Shown one piece after another: positions 52,372-60,231 of a stretch of 64,000 nt of DNA (position 1 is its first letter; each line of letters starts with the position of its first letter). A model generated the notes under the pieces. That model saw only the letters and a program-made list of their open reading frames with translations, was not told the origin of the DNA and did no database searches. Location: the NCBI RefSeq assembly GCF_900187065.1, contig NZ_LT906483.1, forward strand, positions 2,418,001 to 2,482,000, given 5' to 3'. A program made the position numbers and the translations under genes. The stretch comes from Mycolicibacterium thermoresistibile (GTDB lineage Bacteria > Actinomycetota > Actinomycetes > Mycobacteriales > Mycobacteriaceae).

Positions 52372-53499
52372 GTGCTCACCCCCTACGACGAGTTGATGTG
52401 CCATCAGCTGTCCACCACCTTCGACCACGTGGCGCAGTCGGATCTGCGCTGGACCGAACGGGTGGTGATCTACGGGTTCGACCCGGAGAGCCTGACCAGC
52501 GTGATGACCGGGATGGCGCGCTATCCCAACCGCAATGTGACCGACGCGTACGCGATGGTGACCGTGGACGGTCAGGCCCACGTGGTGCGCACATCCCGGG
52601 AGATCGTCCCGTTCGGCGGCGAGAATCCCGGCGGGACAGACGGATTGACGTTCTGGTCGGTGGGGCCCTACCGCTACGAGGTGCGCGAGCCGCTGCGCCG
52701 GGTGCGTGCCACGCTGGAGCCGGGCCACGGGCTGGCGCTGGACGTGGACTTCGCCGGGACCTTCGACTGCTACGAGCAGGCCCCGGCGTTCTTCCGCGAC
52801 CGCGGCCGGGTGGATGAGGACGCCCGCCGCTTCTATCAGGTGGGCCGCGCCTCGGGCGGGATCACGGTGGGGGACCGGCGGATCGACATCGACGACAGCT
52901 GGCACTTCGGACGCGACCACTCCTGGGGAGTGCGGCGCGGCGGCGGTGGCGGCGACCTTCCCGAGACCTCGATCCTGCAGCCCCGCACCATCCCGGACGG
53001 CGTGCTCTACTTCATGGGCATCTTCGAATTCGACGACCGGCTGGTGCATTTCGCGCAGCGCGAGACCGCCGACGGTGAGGTCTTCCACTATGAGGGGGAG
53101 ATGCTCGCCCCGTCGTCGACCGGACGGCCGAGCACACCGATCACCCGGGTGTCCCACGATTTCACCTTCCGCGACGACCTGCGGGTGATCAGCGGCGGGA
53201 AGGTGACGATCCACACCGCCGACGGCTCCGCGGAGGACATCACCATCACGCCGTTGACCGGCTTCTGGCCCGGCTTCGCCGGCTACGACGAGTACCGCGG
53301 GTACGCCTCCGGTCATTGGCGGGGTCCCAGCTACGTCGACAGCTTCGTCGTCGACACCACCGACCCGGCGGAGGTCGGCCAGGTCAGCCTGCTCAGCGAG
53401 ACGTTCTGCCGGGTCCGGTGCGGTGACGCGGTGGGCCACGGCCTGGTGGAGATGGTGTTCGTCGGCCGCAATGAGCGCTATGGCTACGCCGGGTACTGA
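52372..53499 (+). CDS. Conserved protein of unknown function (CrtC/AttH-like beta fold suspected)
   Basis: A 375-residue soluble protein with no signal peptide. It is rich in beta-strand pattern and contains DIDDSWHFGRDHSWG and ILQPRTIPDGVLYFMGIFEFDD, which recall the hydroxyneurosporene-synthase/AttH lipocalin-like group; this is a weak resemblance. Its position, under TetR control and overlapping a phosphotransferase gene, suggests joint action on a hydrophobic alcohol or acid. The GTG start lies next to the operator. Confidence 0.55.
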   Translation: MLTPYDELMCHQLSTTFDHVAQSDLRWTERVVIYGFDPESLTSVMTGMARYPNRNVTDAYAMVTVDGQAHVVRTSREIVPFGGENPGGTDGLTFWSVGPYRYEVREPLRRVRATLEPGHGLALDVDFAGTFDCYEQAPAFFRDRGRVDEDARRFYQVGRASGGITVGDRRIDIDDSWHFGRDHSWGVRRGGGGGDLPETSILQPRTIPDGVLYFMGIFEFDDRLVHFAQRETADGEVFHYEGEMLAPSSTGRPSTPITRVSHDFTFRDDLRVISGGKVTIHTADGSAEDITITPLTGFWPGFAGYDEYRGYASGHWRGPSYVDSFVVDTTDPAEVGQVSLLSETFCRVRCGDAVGHGLVEMVFVGRNERYGYAGY

Positions 53500-54550
53500 G
53501 GACATCCGGCCCACCGAGGCGGAACTGCCCGCTCGGCTGGAACCGGTCATTCACCGACGGCTGCCGGACACGGCCGGAACACGCATCACGAACTGGCGGG
53601 CGGCCGAACGGGGAATGTCCACCGAGACGTTCCTGTTCGACCTGCAGCGCGACGGCCCGGACGGCCCGGTCACGGTGCGGCGGCTGGTGTTCCGCCGGCC
53701 GCCCGCGGTCAGTCTGTTCCCCGACTACGATCTGCTGCGCCAGGTGCTGGTGATGAACCGGCTGCGCGACACCGAGGTTCCGGTGCCCACGGTGTGCTGG
53801 CTCGACCGCGACGGCATGGAGCTGGGCACGCCGTACTATGTGATGGAGCAGATCCCGACGATCGGCAGCCCCGGGGATTTCCCGTCGTATCACTGCGCGG
53901 GGATGTACTTCGACGCGACCTCGCAGCAGCGCACCACGATGTGGACCGGCTGCGTTCGGGCGATGGCCGATGTGCACACCCTGGATTGGCGGGCGCTGCG
54001 GCTGGACGCGCTGCTCATGCCGGACCGGGGGCGCCACCCGCTGGAGCAGGTTGTCGACTATTACACCGACGCGCTGCACTGGGCCTCCGACGGCGACCCG
54101 CGCCCGGAACTGGCCGCCGCCGCCGAGTGGCTGCGCCGCCACCTCTACGAACCGGAACACCTCGCGCTGTGCTGGGGGGACAGCCGGTTGTCGAACATCC
54201 TGTACGGCGAGGATTTCGCGGTGAACGCGGTGGTCGACTGGGAGATCGCCTACATCGGCGACCACGAGGCGGACCTGGCGTGGTTCCTGTTCATCGACTG
54301 GGCGTTCTCGGAGTACGAGGGGACACCGCGGCTACCAGGCACGCCCGGCCGCGACGAGACGATCGAGCTCTACCAGCGGTTGAGCGGTCTACCGGTGCGG
54401 AACCTGCGCTACAACGAGCTGCTCGCCGTGCTGGCGTTGTCGGTGCCGGTCACCCGGTTGGAGACCAAACTGCGCAGCGATGGTCTGCTCGCCGAGGGAT
54501 TCGATCTGCTGGGCTTCTGCGTGGAGCGGGCGCGTCAGCTGCTCGGCTGA
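53471..54550 (+). CDS. Aminoglycoside-phosphotransferase-family kinase-like protein
   Basis: A 359-residue protein of the APH/choline-kinase fold. The catalytic loop is LCWGDSRLSNILYG, with Trp in place of the usual His of HGD. The metal site is VVDWEIAYIGDHEADLAWF. Members of this subfamily often sit beside acyl-CoA dehydrogenases and probably phosphorylate hydroxy-acyl substrates rather than antibiotics. Start ATG 53471 overlaps the upstream gene by 29 bases; ATG 53480 is an alternative. Confidence 0.85.
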   Translation: MSAMATPGTEDIRPTEAELPARLEPVIHRRLPDTAGTRITNWRAAERGMSTETFLFDLQRDGPDGPVTVRRLVFRRPPAVSLFPDYDLLRQVLVMNRLRDTEVPVPTVCWLDRDGMELGTPYYVMEQIPTIGSPGDFPSYHCAGMYFDATSQQRTTMWTGCVRAMADVHTLDWRALRLDALLMPDRGRHPLEQVVDYYTDALHWASDGDPRPELAAAAEWLRRHLYEPEHLALCWGDSRLSNILYGEDFAVNAVVDWEIAYIGDHEADLAWFLFIDWAFSEYEGTPRLPGTPGRDETIELYQRLSGLPVRNLRYNELLAVLALSVPVTRLETKLRSDGLLAEGFDLLGFCVERARQLLG

Positions 54551-54743
54551 CGGCCTCGCCGTTGACCGTCGGACAGCCGTTGACCTGGTGTGCTGCGATG
54601 ATCGCCCGTAGGGTGCGGCGGCACCGGCCGCAGTCCGCACCGGCCCCGCAGGCCTCGGCGATCTCCTTCGAGGTGCGCGCGCCGGCGGCGACGACCTCGT
54701 CGACGACCTGGCTGGTCGCCCCAGTGCACAGACAGACAAACAT
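54450..54743 (-). CDS. bfd: Bacterioferritin-associated ferredoxin (Bfd)
   Basis: A 97-residue [2Fe-2S] protein that donates electrons to bacterioferritin to release stored iron. Cys4, Cys6, Cys38 and Cys41 (MFVCLC and ADCGRC) occupy the same positions as the ligands of E. coli Bfd; Cys32 is extra. The helical Bfd domain ends near residue 55. The 40-residue tail is Arg/Pro-rich and lies in the 101 bases that overlap the convergent kinase gene, so the tail may be only run-on. Its ATG overlaps the upstream stop by one base. IdeR-like boxes precede the operon. Confidence 0.9.
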   Translation of the reverse strand: MFVCLCTGATSQVVDEVVAAGARTSKEIAEACGAGADCGRCRRTLRAIIAAHQVNGCPTVNGEAVSRAADAPAPRRSPADRIPRRADHRCAVWSPTG

Positions 54744-55387
54744 CAGCGCATCCGATTTCCCGACTCGTCCACGCTCATGAGGTGTACGAACTTTCCGACG
54801 AACAATGAGGGGTAGGCACCCAGACCCGCCTTGGTCATCCACTCGGCGGCGGCATCGGGATGGTCGATCCACTGCCGGGCGGCCGCTTCGCTCTCGATCT
54901 CCTGCAGGATCATCACCTCGTGCCCGTCGTCGAGCGCGCGGTAGACCCAGATCCGACGGACTCCGGCGCTGGTGAATCGGTCCAGCGCGTCGCGCACCTT
55001 GATCATCAGGTTCGACACATCGTCGACGGCGGCCATCGCGCCGACGATCACGTTGGCGATCGCGTCGGCCGGGGCGGGCTCGAACAGGTCGAGCCGTTCC
55101 ACGACCTGGCCGCCGAAAATCGGCGGGATGTCCTGCACACCGGCGATGTCGAACCATTCGAAAACACGCGACGATCCCAGCAGTTCCCGAATGGAATGCG
55201 GCTCCCGAATACCGATGGTGACCAGAATTCGACCCGGTTCCCATAGCGAGGAATAAACGACCACATGGTGTGCGCCGAATTCGGCGAGGCCGTCACGTTG
55301 CCGCTGCATCCAACGCCACATGCCGTCGACGTCTTCGACGCGGAAATCGCAGGCGACGATAAGCGAATCCAGGTCGTATTCGCTCAT
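54743..55387 (-). CDS. Iron-box-controlled protein with two ferredoxin-like (alpha/beta-barrel) halves, function unknown
   Basis: A 214-residue soluble protein. Residues 5-100 (LDSLIVACDFRVED, AHHVVVYSSLWEPGRILVTIGI, ERLDLFEP) and 110-205 (VIVGAMAAVDDV, RRIWVYRALDDGHEVMILQEI, VGKFVHLMSV) show the same beta-alpha-beta-beta pattern, suggesting an internal duplication of a dimeric alpha/beta-barrel unit. This fold is used by haem-degrading and monooxygenase-like proteins, but no catalytic residues could be assigned. It is the first gene before bfd, starts 35 bases downstream of IdeR-like boxes, and faces bfrA. A role in iron or haem release is inferred from context. Confidence 0.7.
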   Translation of the reverse strand: MSEYDLDSLIVACDFRVEDVDGMWRWMQRQRDGLAEFGAHHVVVYSSLWEPGRILVTIGIREPHSIRELLGSSRVFEWFDIAGVQDIPPIFGGQVVERLDLFEPAPADAIANVIVGAMAAVDDVSNLMIKVRDALDRFTSAGVRRIWVYRALDDGHEVMILQEIESEAAARQWIDHPDAAAEWMTKAGLGAYPSLFVGKFVHLMSVDESGNRMR

Positions 55388-55421
55388 CCATCACCACCTG
55401 TCCGGAGCGCCCGCCGCAAGG

Positions 55422-55440
55422 TTCGCTTAGTCTAACCTAA
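55422..55440. promoter_or_regulatory. IdeR-like iron box 1 of the bfd/bfrA gap
   Basis: The 19-mer ending in TTAGTCTAACCTAA matches the IdeR consensus at about 16 of 19 positions. It is 35 bases upstream of the 214-residue protein gene. Confidence 0.8.
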
Positions 55441-55441
55441 C

Positions 55442-55460
55442 TTAGGAGAGCCTGTCCAGA
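55442..55460. promoter_or_regulatory. IdeR-like iron box 2 of the bfd/bfrA gap
   Basis: TTAGGAGAGCCTGTCCAGA matches at about 13 of 19 positions. It is one base from box 1, the same spacing as the pair at 8975-9013. It is weak on its own but could bind cooperatively. Confidence 0.55.
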
Positions 55461-55474
55461 CATCGCGGGCGAAC

Positions 55475-55493
55475 TTAGGTAAGGCAGACCAGA
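55475..55493. promoter_or_regulatory. IdeR-like iron box 3 of the bfd/bfrA gap
   Basis: TTAGGTAAGGCAGACCAGA matches at about 15 of 19 positions. It lies 180 bases upstream of bfrA. A distant upstream site fits activation of bacterioferritin by iron-loaded IdeR, as reported for mycobacterial bacterioferritin genes. The rest of 55494-55672 shows no gene. Confidence 0.7.
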
Positions 55494-55672
55494 CCTGCAT
55501 GTTCACCGGCCCGGCCGCCGCGTCGACACACCCGAAACACGCCGGAGAACCGCGTTTTGACGGTGGTCCCGGGGTATCCGCTGCACTAGATTCATCACCA
55601 GATCCATCGATGTACGACCACTGCACCACTTCGAGCGACACCTGATCAGCCCGCCGGTGTTAAGGAGCGACG

Positions 55673-56170
55673 ATGCAAGGCGATCCCGAAATTCTCAAAC
55701 TGCTCAATGAGCAATTGACCAGCGAACTGACCGCCATTAATCAGTACTTCTTGCATTCGAAAATGCAGGAGAGTTGGGGTTTCACCGAATTAGCGGAAAT
55801 CACCCGTCGGGAATCCTTCGACGAAATGAACCACGCCGAAGAGATCACCGACCGAATTCTGCTCCTCGACGGGTTGCCGAATTACCAGCGGCTGTTTTCG
55901 CTCCGCGTCGGTCAGAACGTCCGCGAGCAGTTCGAGGCCGACCTCGCCCTCGAGTACGAGGTGGTGGCGCGGCTCCGGCCGGGCATCATCATGTGCCGGG
56001 AGAAGGAAGACGCCACCACCGCGAACCTGTTCGAGAAGATCCTCGCCGACGAGGAGGAGCACATCGACTACCTGGAGACCCAGCTGGAGCTGATGGACAA
56101 GCTGGGTGAGGAACTGTATCTGGCCCAGTGCGTCGCCCGCGCACCGAAGAACACGTCGGCCGACGGCTGA
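55673..56170 (+). CDS. bfrA: Bacterioferritin, haem-binding
   Basis: A 165-residue four-helix iron-storage subunit forming a 24-mer that binds haem between dimers. Haem-ligand Met52 is in FDEMNHAEE. Ferroxidase ligands Glu18, Glu51 and His54 are visible, and DEEEHIDYLETQ holds the second set. It is close to M. tuberculosis BfrA (Rv1876). AAGGAG lies 7 bases upstream. It faces the bfd operon across IdeR-like boxes. Confidence 0.97.
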   Translation: MQGDPEILKLLNEQLTSELTAINQYFLHSKMQESWGFTELAEITRRESFDEMNHAEEITDRILLLDGLPNYQRLFSLRVGQNVREQFEADLALEYEVVARLRPGIIMCREKEDATTANLFEKILADEEEHIDYLETQLELMDKLGEELYLAQCVARAPKNTSADG

Positions 56171-56228
56171 TCCGGGCGCCGATGCCGAGGAGGCTGGGGA
56201 TGCCCGGGATGCGGGAGCGGGGGAGAGG

Positions 56229-56708
56229 ATGAGCCGGATCGGAACCGCCGACGACGATGTCGCCGGGTGGGTGACGAAGTCACCGGAACTCGGCGGTGCG
56301 TTGGCGCACTTCAGCAACGCCGTCTACACCCGGGGCCGGCTGCCGCTGCGGGTGCGTGAGCTGGCCCGAATCGTGATCGCACAGGCCAACGAGTGCACGG
56401 TGTGCCTGAACACCCGGGATTCAACCGGCCCGGAAGCCGGTGTAAACGAGGAGCTCTACGCCCACGCCCATGAGTGGCGGACCTGGCCCGGTTACTCCGC
56501 GGCGGAACGCATCGCCGCGGAGTTCGCGCACCGGTTCGCCACCGACCACACCGGGCTCCGTGACGACGAGGACTTCTGGGCGCGGTGCGCCGAGCATTTC
56601 GACGCCGAGTTGCTGACCGACCTGGCGCTGTCGTGTGCGATGTGGTTGGGCATGGGCCGGATGCTGCGCACCCTCGACATCGGGCAGGCCTGCAAACTCA
56701 CCCTGTAG
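56229..56708 (+). CDS. Carboxymuconolactone decarboxylase / AhpD-like protein
   Basis: A 159-residue helical protein with ELARIVIAQANECTVCLNTR, which holds the CxxC of AhpD-like disulfide reductases. A role in peroxide or redox defence beside an iron store would make sense but is inferred. ATG 56229 directly follows a GGGAGAGG sequence; the start could lie upstream. The bfrA stop is 58 bases away. Confidence 0.82.
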   Translation: MSRIGTADDDVAGWVTKSPELGGALAHFSNAVYTRGRLPLRVRELARIVIAQANECTVCLNTRDSTGPEAGVNEELYAHAHEWRTWPGYSAAERIAAEFAHRFATDHTGLRDDEDFWARCAEHFDAELLTDLALSCAMWLGMGRMLRTLDIGQACKLTL

Positions 56709-56728
56709 CCGGTAGTCGTCGGACCGCA

Positions 56729-56759
56729 GTGGGCCCCCTCTGCGACAGAGGGGGCCCAC
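56729..56759. terminator. Bidirectional terminator, copy 1 of the GTGGGCCCCCT stem
   Basis: A perfect 14-bp inverted repeat (GTGGGCCCCCTCTG / CAGAGGGGGCCCAC) with a 3-base loop lies between the CMD gene and the convergent first GjpA gene. The same stem core ends the second GjpA gene at 58306-58345. Confidence 0.85.
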
Positions 56760-56781
56760 CCGGTCGGACTGTGGCTACTGG

Positions 56782-58110
56782 TTATTCGTCCCCGCTGTCC
56801 GAGCTACTCGCAGCGGAGGCGTTGGCACCGGCTTTCTTGACACCGGGCCGCGGCTTCGTCGCGCCGAGCTTGTTGTTCGAGCTCGAGTCGGCTGCGGTGA
56901 GAGCGGCGGTGGAGGGGCCGGCCTTGTTGCCGTCGCTCAGGTTTGTCGCACCGTTGACAGTGTCGCCGGTCCCTCCTGTCACGCCGTCGGCGCCTTCCAA
57001 ACCCGTTTCGGTAACGAGCGATTCGGCTCTGTCGCTGCTGTCGGTGTCGGTACCGTCAGCGTCAGCCTTTTCGGCTTCGGTGCGACCATCGCCGTTTCCG
57101 CCGGTGTCGTCGGCAGCGGTGATCGAGGCCGTCACGGTAGTAGCCGCGACATCACCCGATTCGACCGGGGCCTTCGCATCCTTCGAGTCCTTGTCGGCAA
57201 GGGGCGACGATGCGGCCTCGAGGCTGTGATCCGCAGCATCCACGCTGAGGGACACGACCGAGGCGCCGGCTCCGAGGGTCATCGGCGGCGGCACCGGGTC
57301 TGGTCCAGTGGGTGGAATGGGAGTGAGTGCGCGCGCGATGAGATTGCGCGCTGCGATCAAAGCGCTGAGCGGACCGTCGGCAGTCAGCAGGCCCGGACCC
57401 CCGGCGAATCCGTTCAAGAGCGCGTCCTTGACGATGATCGGCGTACTCAGTGCGACACCGAGCGCCGTCAGGAAGTCTCCTTCGCCGAAGGCGTCGGAGA
57501 TCGATTGCGCGGCGTCGAACGTCGCGTTGATTGTGCCCATGATCGGCAGGAGCGTCGGGAACAGGACGCTGCCGACGACGTTCGGAAGTTGCGCGGCCGC
57601 ATTCGCGAGGTTCTGTGTGGAGTTCTGCAAGAGCCCCAGCGGCGCGGAGATCACACCCAGCAGCGGCAGGCCCGCGAAGACCAGGATCTGCCCGAGTGTC
57701 TGCCCCGCACCGATGAAGTTCCCGGCCTGGATCTGCTCCACGAACATCCCCAAGCTGGTTCGGACCCCTTCGATCAGATCCGGCAGTAGTTCACCGATTG
57801 TCGACGCCAGGGTCCGGAGGTATTCGACGTTGGCAATCTGGTTCGCGACCAACTGCTCCAGTATCGGCGCCGGATCGGCGAGGATTTGATTAACCAGGCC
57901 ACCGACGTTTCCTGTGGTGTTCTGGAAGAGCTGGGTCAACGCGACGAGCGGATTCGATTCCGCGGCGAGATCCACCGGAGCGACCGCGGTCGGTGCCGCG
58001 TGCACCTTGATGTCAGGCGGAAGCGGCGCGATTGCCGGGGCGACAGCGATGACGCTGGCTCCGGCGAGGGCAACCCCTGCCGTGAGGTAGGGGCGTAATC
58101 GGGCATGCAT
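56782..58110 (-). CDS. GjpA-type outer-membrane porin-like protein, copy 1
   Basis: A 442-residue secreted protein. A signal peptide (MHARLRPYLTAGVALAGASVIAV) is followed by a helical, Asn/Gln-rich region with PAPILEQLVANQIAN, shared with the neighbouring paralogue. The C-terminal 140 residues are Ser/Thr/Asp-rich and disordered, ending in KPRPGVKKAGA and an acidic tail. Similar mycobacterial proteins are named after the Gordonia channel protein GjpA; porin activity here is not shown by the sequence. ATG 58110 has GGAAGGAGTC upstream. A long upstream open frame is rejected. Confidence 0.75.
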   Translation of the reverse strand: MHARLRPYLTAGVALAGASVIAVAPAIAPLPPDIKVHAAPTAVAPVDLAAESNPLVALTQLFQNTTGNVGGLVNQILADPAPILEQLVANQIANVEYLRTLASTIGELLPDLIEGVRTSLGMFVEQIQAGNFIGAGQTLGQILVFAGLPLLGVISAPLGLLQNSTQNLANAAAQLPNVVGSVLFPTLLPIMGTINATFDAAQSISDAFGEGDFLTALGVALSTPIIVKDALLNGFAGGPGLLTADGPLSALIAARNLIARALTPIPPTGPDPVPPPMTLGAGASVVSLSVDAADHSLEAASSPLADKDSKDAKAPVESGDVAATTVTASITAADDTGGNGDGRTEAEKADADGTDTDSSDRAESLVTETGLEGADGVTGGTGDTVNGATNLSDGNKAGPSTAALTAADSSSNNKLGATKPRPGVKKAGANASAASSSDSGDE

Positions 58111-58159
58111 AACTGAACGACTCCTTCCAGCCGTTTGCAGATGTCGGACGCCCGTAAAC

Positions 58160-58173
58160 TTACCCGACAGTAG
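58160..58173. promoter_or_regulatory. Palindromic motif upstream of GjpA copy 1
   Basis: TTACCCGACAGTAG is a degenerate version of the TTACCGGACGGTAA palindrome that lies at the matching place of copy 2. It is 50 bases before the start codon. It could be a regulator site or part of the promoter. Confidence 0.35.
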
Positions 58174-58212
58174 GGAAAAATTTGTCAAATCTGTGAAACA
58201 GCTGAGAAATGC

Positions 58213-58245
58213 TCGAGTGCCACTCGAGTACCACTCGAGTACCAG
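58213..58245. repeat. 11-bp tandem repeat upstream of GjpA copy 1
   Basis: Three units of TCGAGTACCAC (58213-58223, 58224-58234, 58235-58245; the first and last vary by one base). One helical turn of spacing means a protein bound to each unit would face the same side of the DNA. It lies about 100-135 bases upstream of the start. Confidence 0.8.
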
Positions 58246-58305
58246 GGATGCCACAGGCTTGACGGTGCTGATCTCGACGGCCTTGGGCGGTACGCGCCGT
58301 GAGAC

Positions 58306-58345
58306 CAGCGGTGGGCCCCCTGCGCCGAGAGGGGGCCCACCGCTG
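58306..58345. terminator. Terminator of GjpA copy 2, perfect 16-bp stem
   Basis: CAGCGGTGGGCCCCCT (58306-58321) and its exact complement (58330-58345) enclose an 8-base loop, 20 bases after the stop of GjpA copy 2. The core GTGGGCCCCCT is the same as in the terminator of copy 1. Confidence 0.85.
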
Positions 58346-58364
58346 GGTTCCGGGTGGGTGTCAG

Positions 58365-59675
58365 CTACTTGTCGTCGCTGCCCGAATCGGTGCCTGATCT
58401 ACTCGACCCGGTCGATGACGCCGACGCATCCGATCCGGTCGTGGTGGCGCGTTTGGCCCCGACGACGCCGCGCACTCCGTTGTGAACAGAGGTTGCCGCA
58501 TCGCGGTGTTGGCCTCGAACCCCTCTGGCCGGCGCCGGCCGCTCCCCGGTCTTGCTGACTCCGGTGGCAGCCTCACCGGGAACCGCTTTGAGGCTGCTTC
58601 TGGTGCGGGTGCCGTCATCCTCGACGACGGTGGACAGTGCGCCCTTCGTCGTGACGGTCCCGTCGGCATCGTCAGCCGCGGTGAGTTCAGAGCCGGCTAC
58701 TCCCTCTTCGGTGACGGAGTCTTCGCTCTGTCCCGCCACCGCACCGACCTTGCTCACCCCGGCGGTCGGGACAGTCACGTCGAGCGTGACGGTGTCGCCC
58801 GTATCTATTGCCGCGGAACTGATTTCGTCAGCCGCAGTGCCGACCGTCAAGGTCGCCCCCAACGCACCGGCGATGGCATCACGCAACCCGAGTAGCTGGT
58901 TGATCGTGCCCAGGACGTTCGGGGTGAGAAGCCCGGAATCGATGCCGTCCCCGTTGAGCAGGCCGCCGATCATCCCGGCGGGACCGGTGATGAACGCATT
59001 GGCCAGGCCTTCGAGGTCGCCCGAGGTGACCGCGTCGAAGACATCCTGAGCGAATGTGCCGCCACCCTTCACCAGCCCCGTATAGACCGGGTTGAGTGCG
59101 CCGACCGCGAGAAGCATGATCGGAGCCTGAACGGCGTCCACCACGTTCAGCAGGTTCTGTACGGGCTGTCGGATGACTTGATGCACCGCCGGGATGAGGA
59201 GCGTGGCCGGGCCGACGAGCGGAGTGATCGTGGCCTGCCACAGCCCGATGATCGCCCCCTCGATGTTGCCGGCCATCAGATGATCCAGGGCCACCCGAAG
59301 ATTCGCCGGCACGCCGCGTGGGTTGTCCGGAGACAGCGCCTCGCCCAGCTGTGTGCCCGCTAGTTGGAGGGCATTGCCGAGGATCTCCGCGCTGGCGAGT
59401 TGGTTGGCGATCAGTTGCTGCAGTATCGGCGCCGGGTTGGCGGCGATGCGTTCCCCGATCACGCTCAGGTTCGCCAGGGTCTCCTCGATCAGCGCCCCGT
59501 ACACCTCGAAGGGGTTGGCGAGTGCCGTGAGGTGAACCTCGGTGGACGAGAATGGGGTGGTCACCACCTGGATATCCGGTGGCGACGGTGGTGCCAGCAC
59601 GGGAGCAACCGCGACCGCGGTGGCGCCCACGAGAGCCACGCCCGCCGTCACACAGGGACGGACAGTTGCGCGCAT
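58365..59675 (-). CDS. GjpA-type outer-membrane porin-like protein, copy 2
   Basis: A 436-residue paralogue of copy 1. The signal peptide (MRATVRPCVTAGVALVGATAVAV) is followed by PAPILQQLIANQLASAEILGNAL, which parallels copy 1, and a helical body. The C-terminal 130 residues are Thr/Ser/Asp-rich and disordered, ending SDDK. ATG 59675 has the same GGAAGGAGTCGTTC leader as copy 1. The two genes are in the same orientation with 254 bases between stop and start and separate terminators, so each is probably its own transcript. Confidence 0.75.
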   Translation of the reverse strand: MRATVRPCVTAGVALVGATAVAVAPVLAPPSPPDIQVVTTPFSSTEVHLTALANPFEVYGALIEETLANLSVIGERIAANPAPILQQLIANQLASAEILGNALQLAGTQLGEALSPDNPRGVPANLRVALDHLMAGNIEGAIIGLWQATITPLVGPATLLIPAVHQVIRQPVQNLLNVVDAVQAPIMLLAVGALNPVYTGLVKGGGTFAQDVFDAVTSGDLEGLANAFITGPAGMIGGLLNGDGIDSGLLTPNVLGTINQLLGLRDAIAGALGATLTVGTAADEISSAAIDTGDTVTLDVTVPTAGVSKVGAVAGQSEDSVTEEGVAGSELTAADDADGTVTTKGALSTVVEDDGTRTRSSLKAVPGEAATGVSKTGERPAPARGVRGQHRDAATSVHNGVRGVVGAKRATTTGSDASASSTGSSRSGTDSGSDDK

Positions 59676-60231
59676 GAACGACTCCTTCCAGCCGTGTAGT
59701 GATGTCGGCGGCGCACAACTTACCGGACGGTAACAATCCTCGGCCCGAAACCGGAAACTCTTGCAGGCTACCGATTTTCGGCGAATACCCCGATTGGTTA
59801 GCTGGCCGAGAGATCGTGCGGTGCTCATCGCCGGGAGGCCCGGTGAGCGGCCTCCCGGCACAGGTGTTTGCCCACCTGCGCGGCGGTCGGCGGATCCGTT
59901 GAACCGGCGGGCAAAGTGGCTGTCGGTGACATGAATGAGCAGCGGCGAACTCCCGACATCCGCCTGCCCGACGGCTTGTCGCGCGCGGGCGAATGGGCTC
60001 GAACCTCATCATGAATTTCTGGCAAGTCGATCGGCTTCGCCGCTCCCGACCGGCGCGTGCAGTCACCTCGGTCGGTCGACGTTGCCGGGGATCGGGCAGG
60101 CCGCTTCCGGTGGGCGAGCACCGTTCGTCAGCCCCCATGACTCGGCGAGCCGGCTGCTTTTGCGGACCGGCTGCGCGGACGACCGTCACGTGACACGCTC
60201 GACGCGGACCCGATTGCACCGGAGGGACGAT
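59676..60231. other. 556-bp intergenic region between GjpA copy 2 and the aquaporin locus
   Basis: No convincing gene is seen. At 59720-59733 it holds a perfect 14-bp palindrome, TTACC-GGAC-GGTAA, 45 bases before GjpA copy 2; related copies lie at 58160 and 18059. Short open frames in the rest lack ribosome-binding sites and protein-like composition. Confidence 0.6.

Noticed and set aside
55432..55641. 69-codon minus-strand open frame in the bfrA upstream region
   Set aside because: It covers the IdeR-like boxes, has no ribosome-binding site and no protein-like composition.
59935..60231. N-terminal extension of the aquaporin reading frame
   Set aside because: The residues before ATG 60232 do not resemble any channel N-terminus, and GGAGGG directly precedes that ATG.
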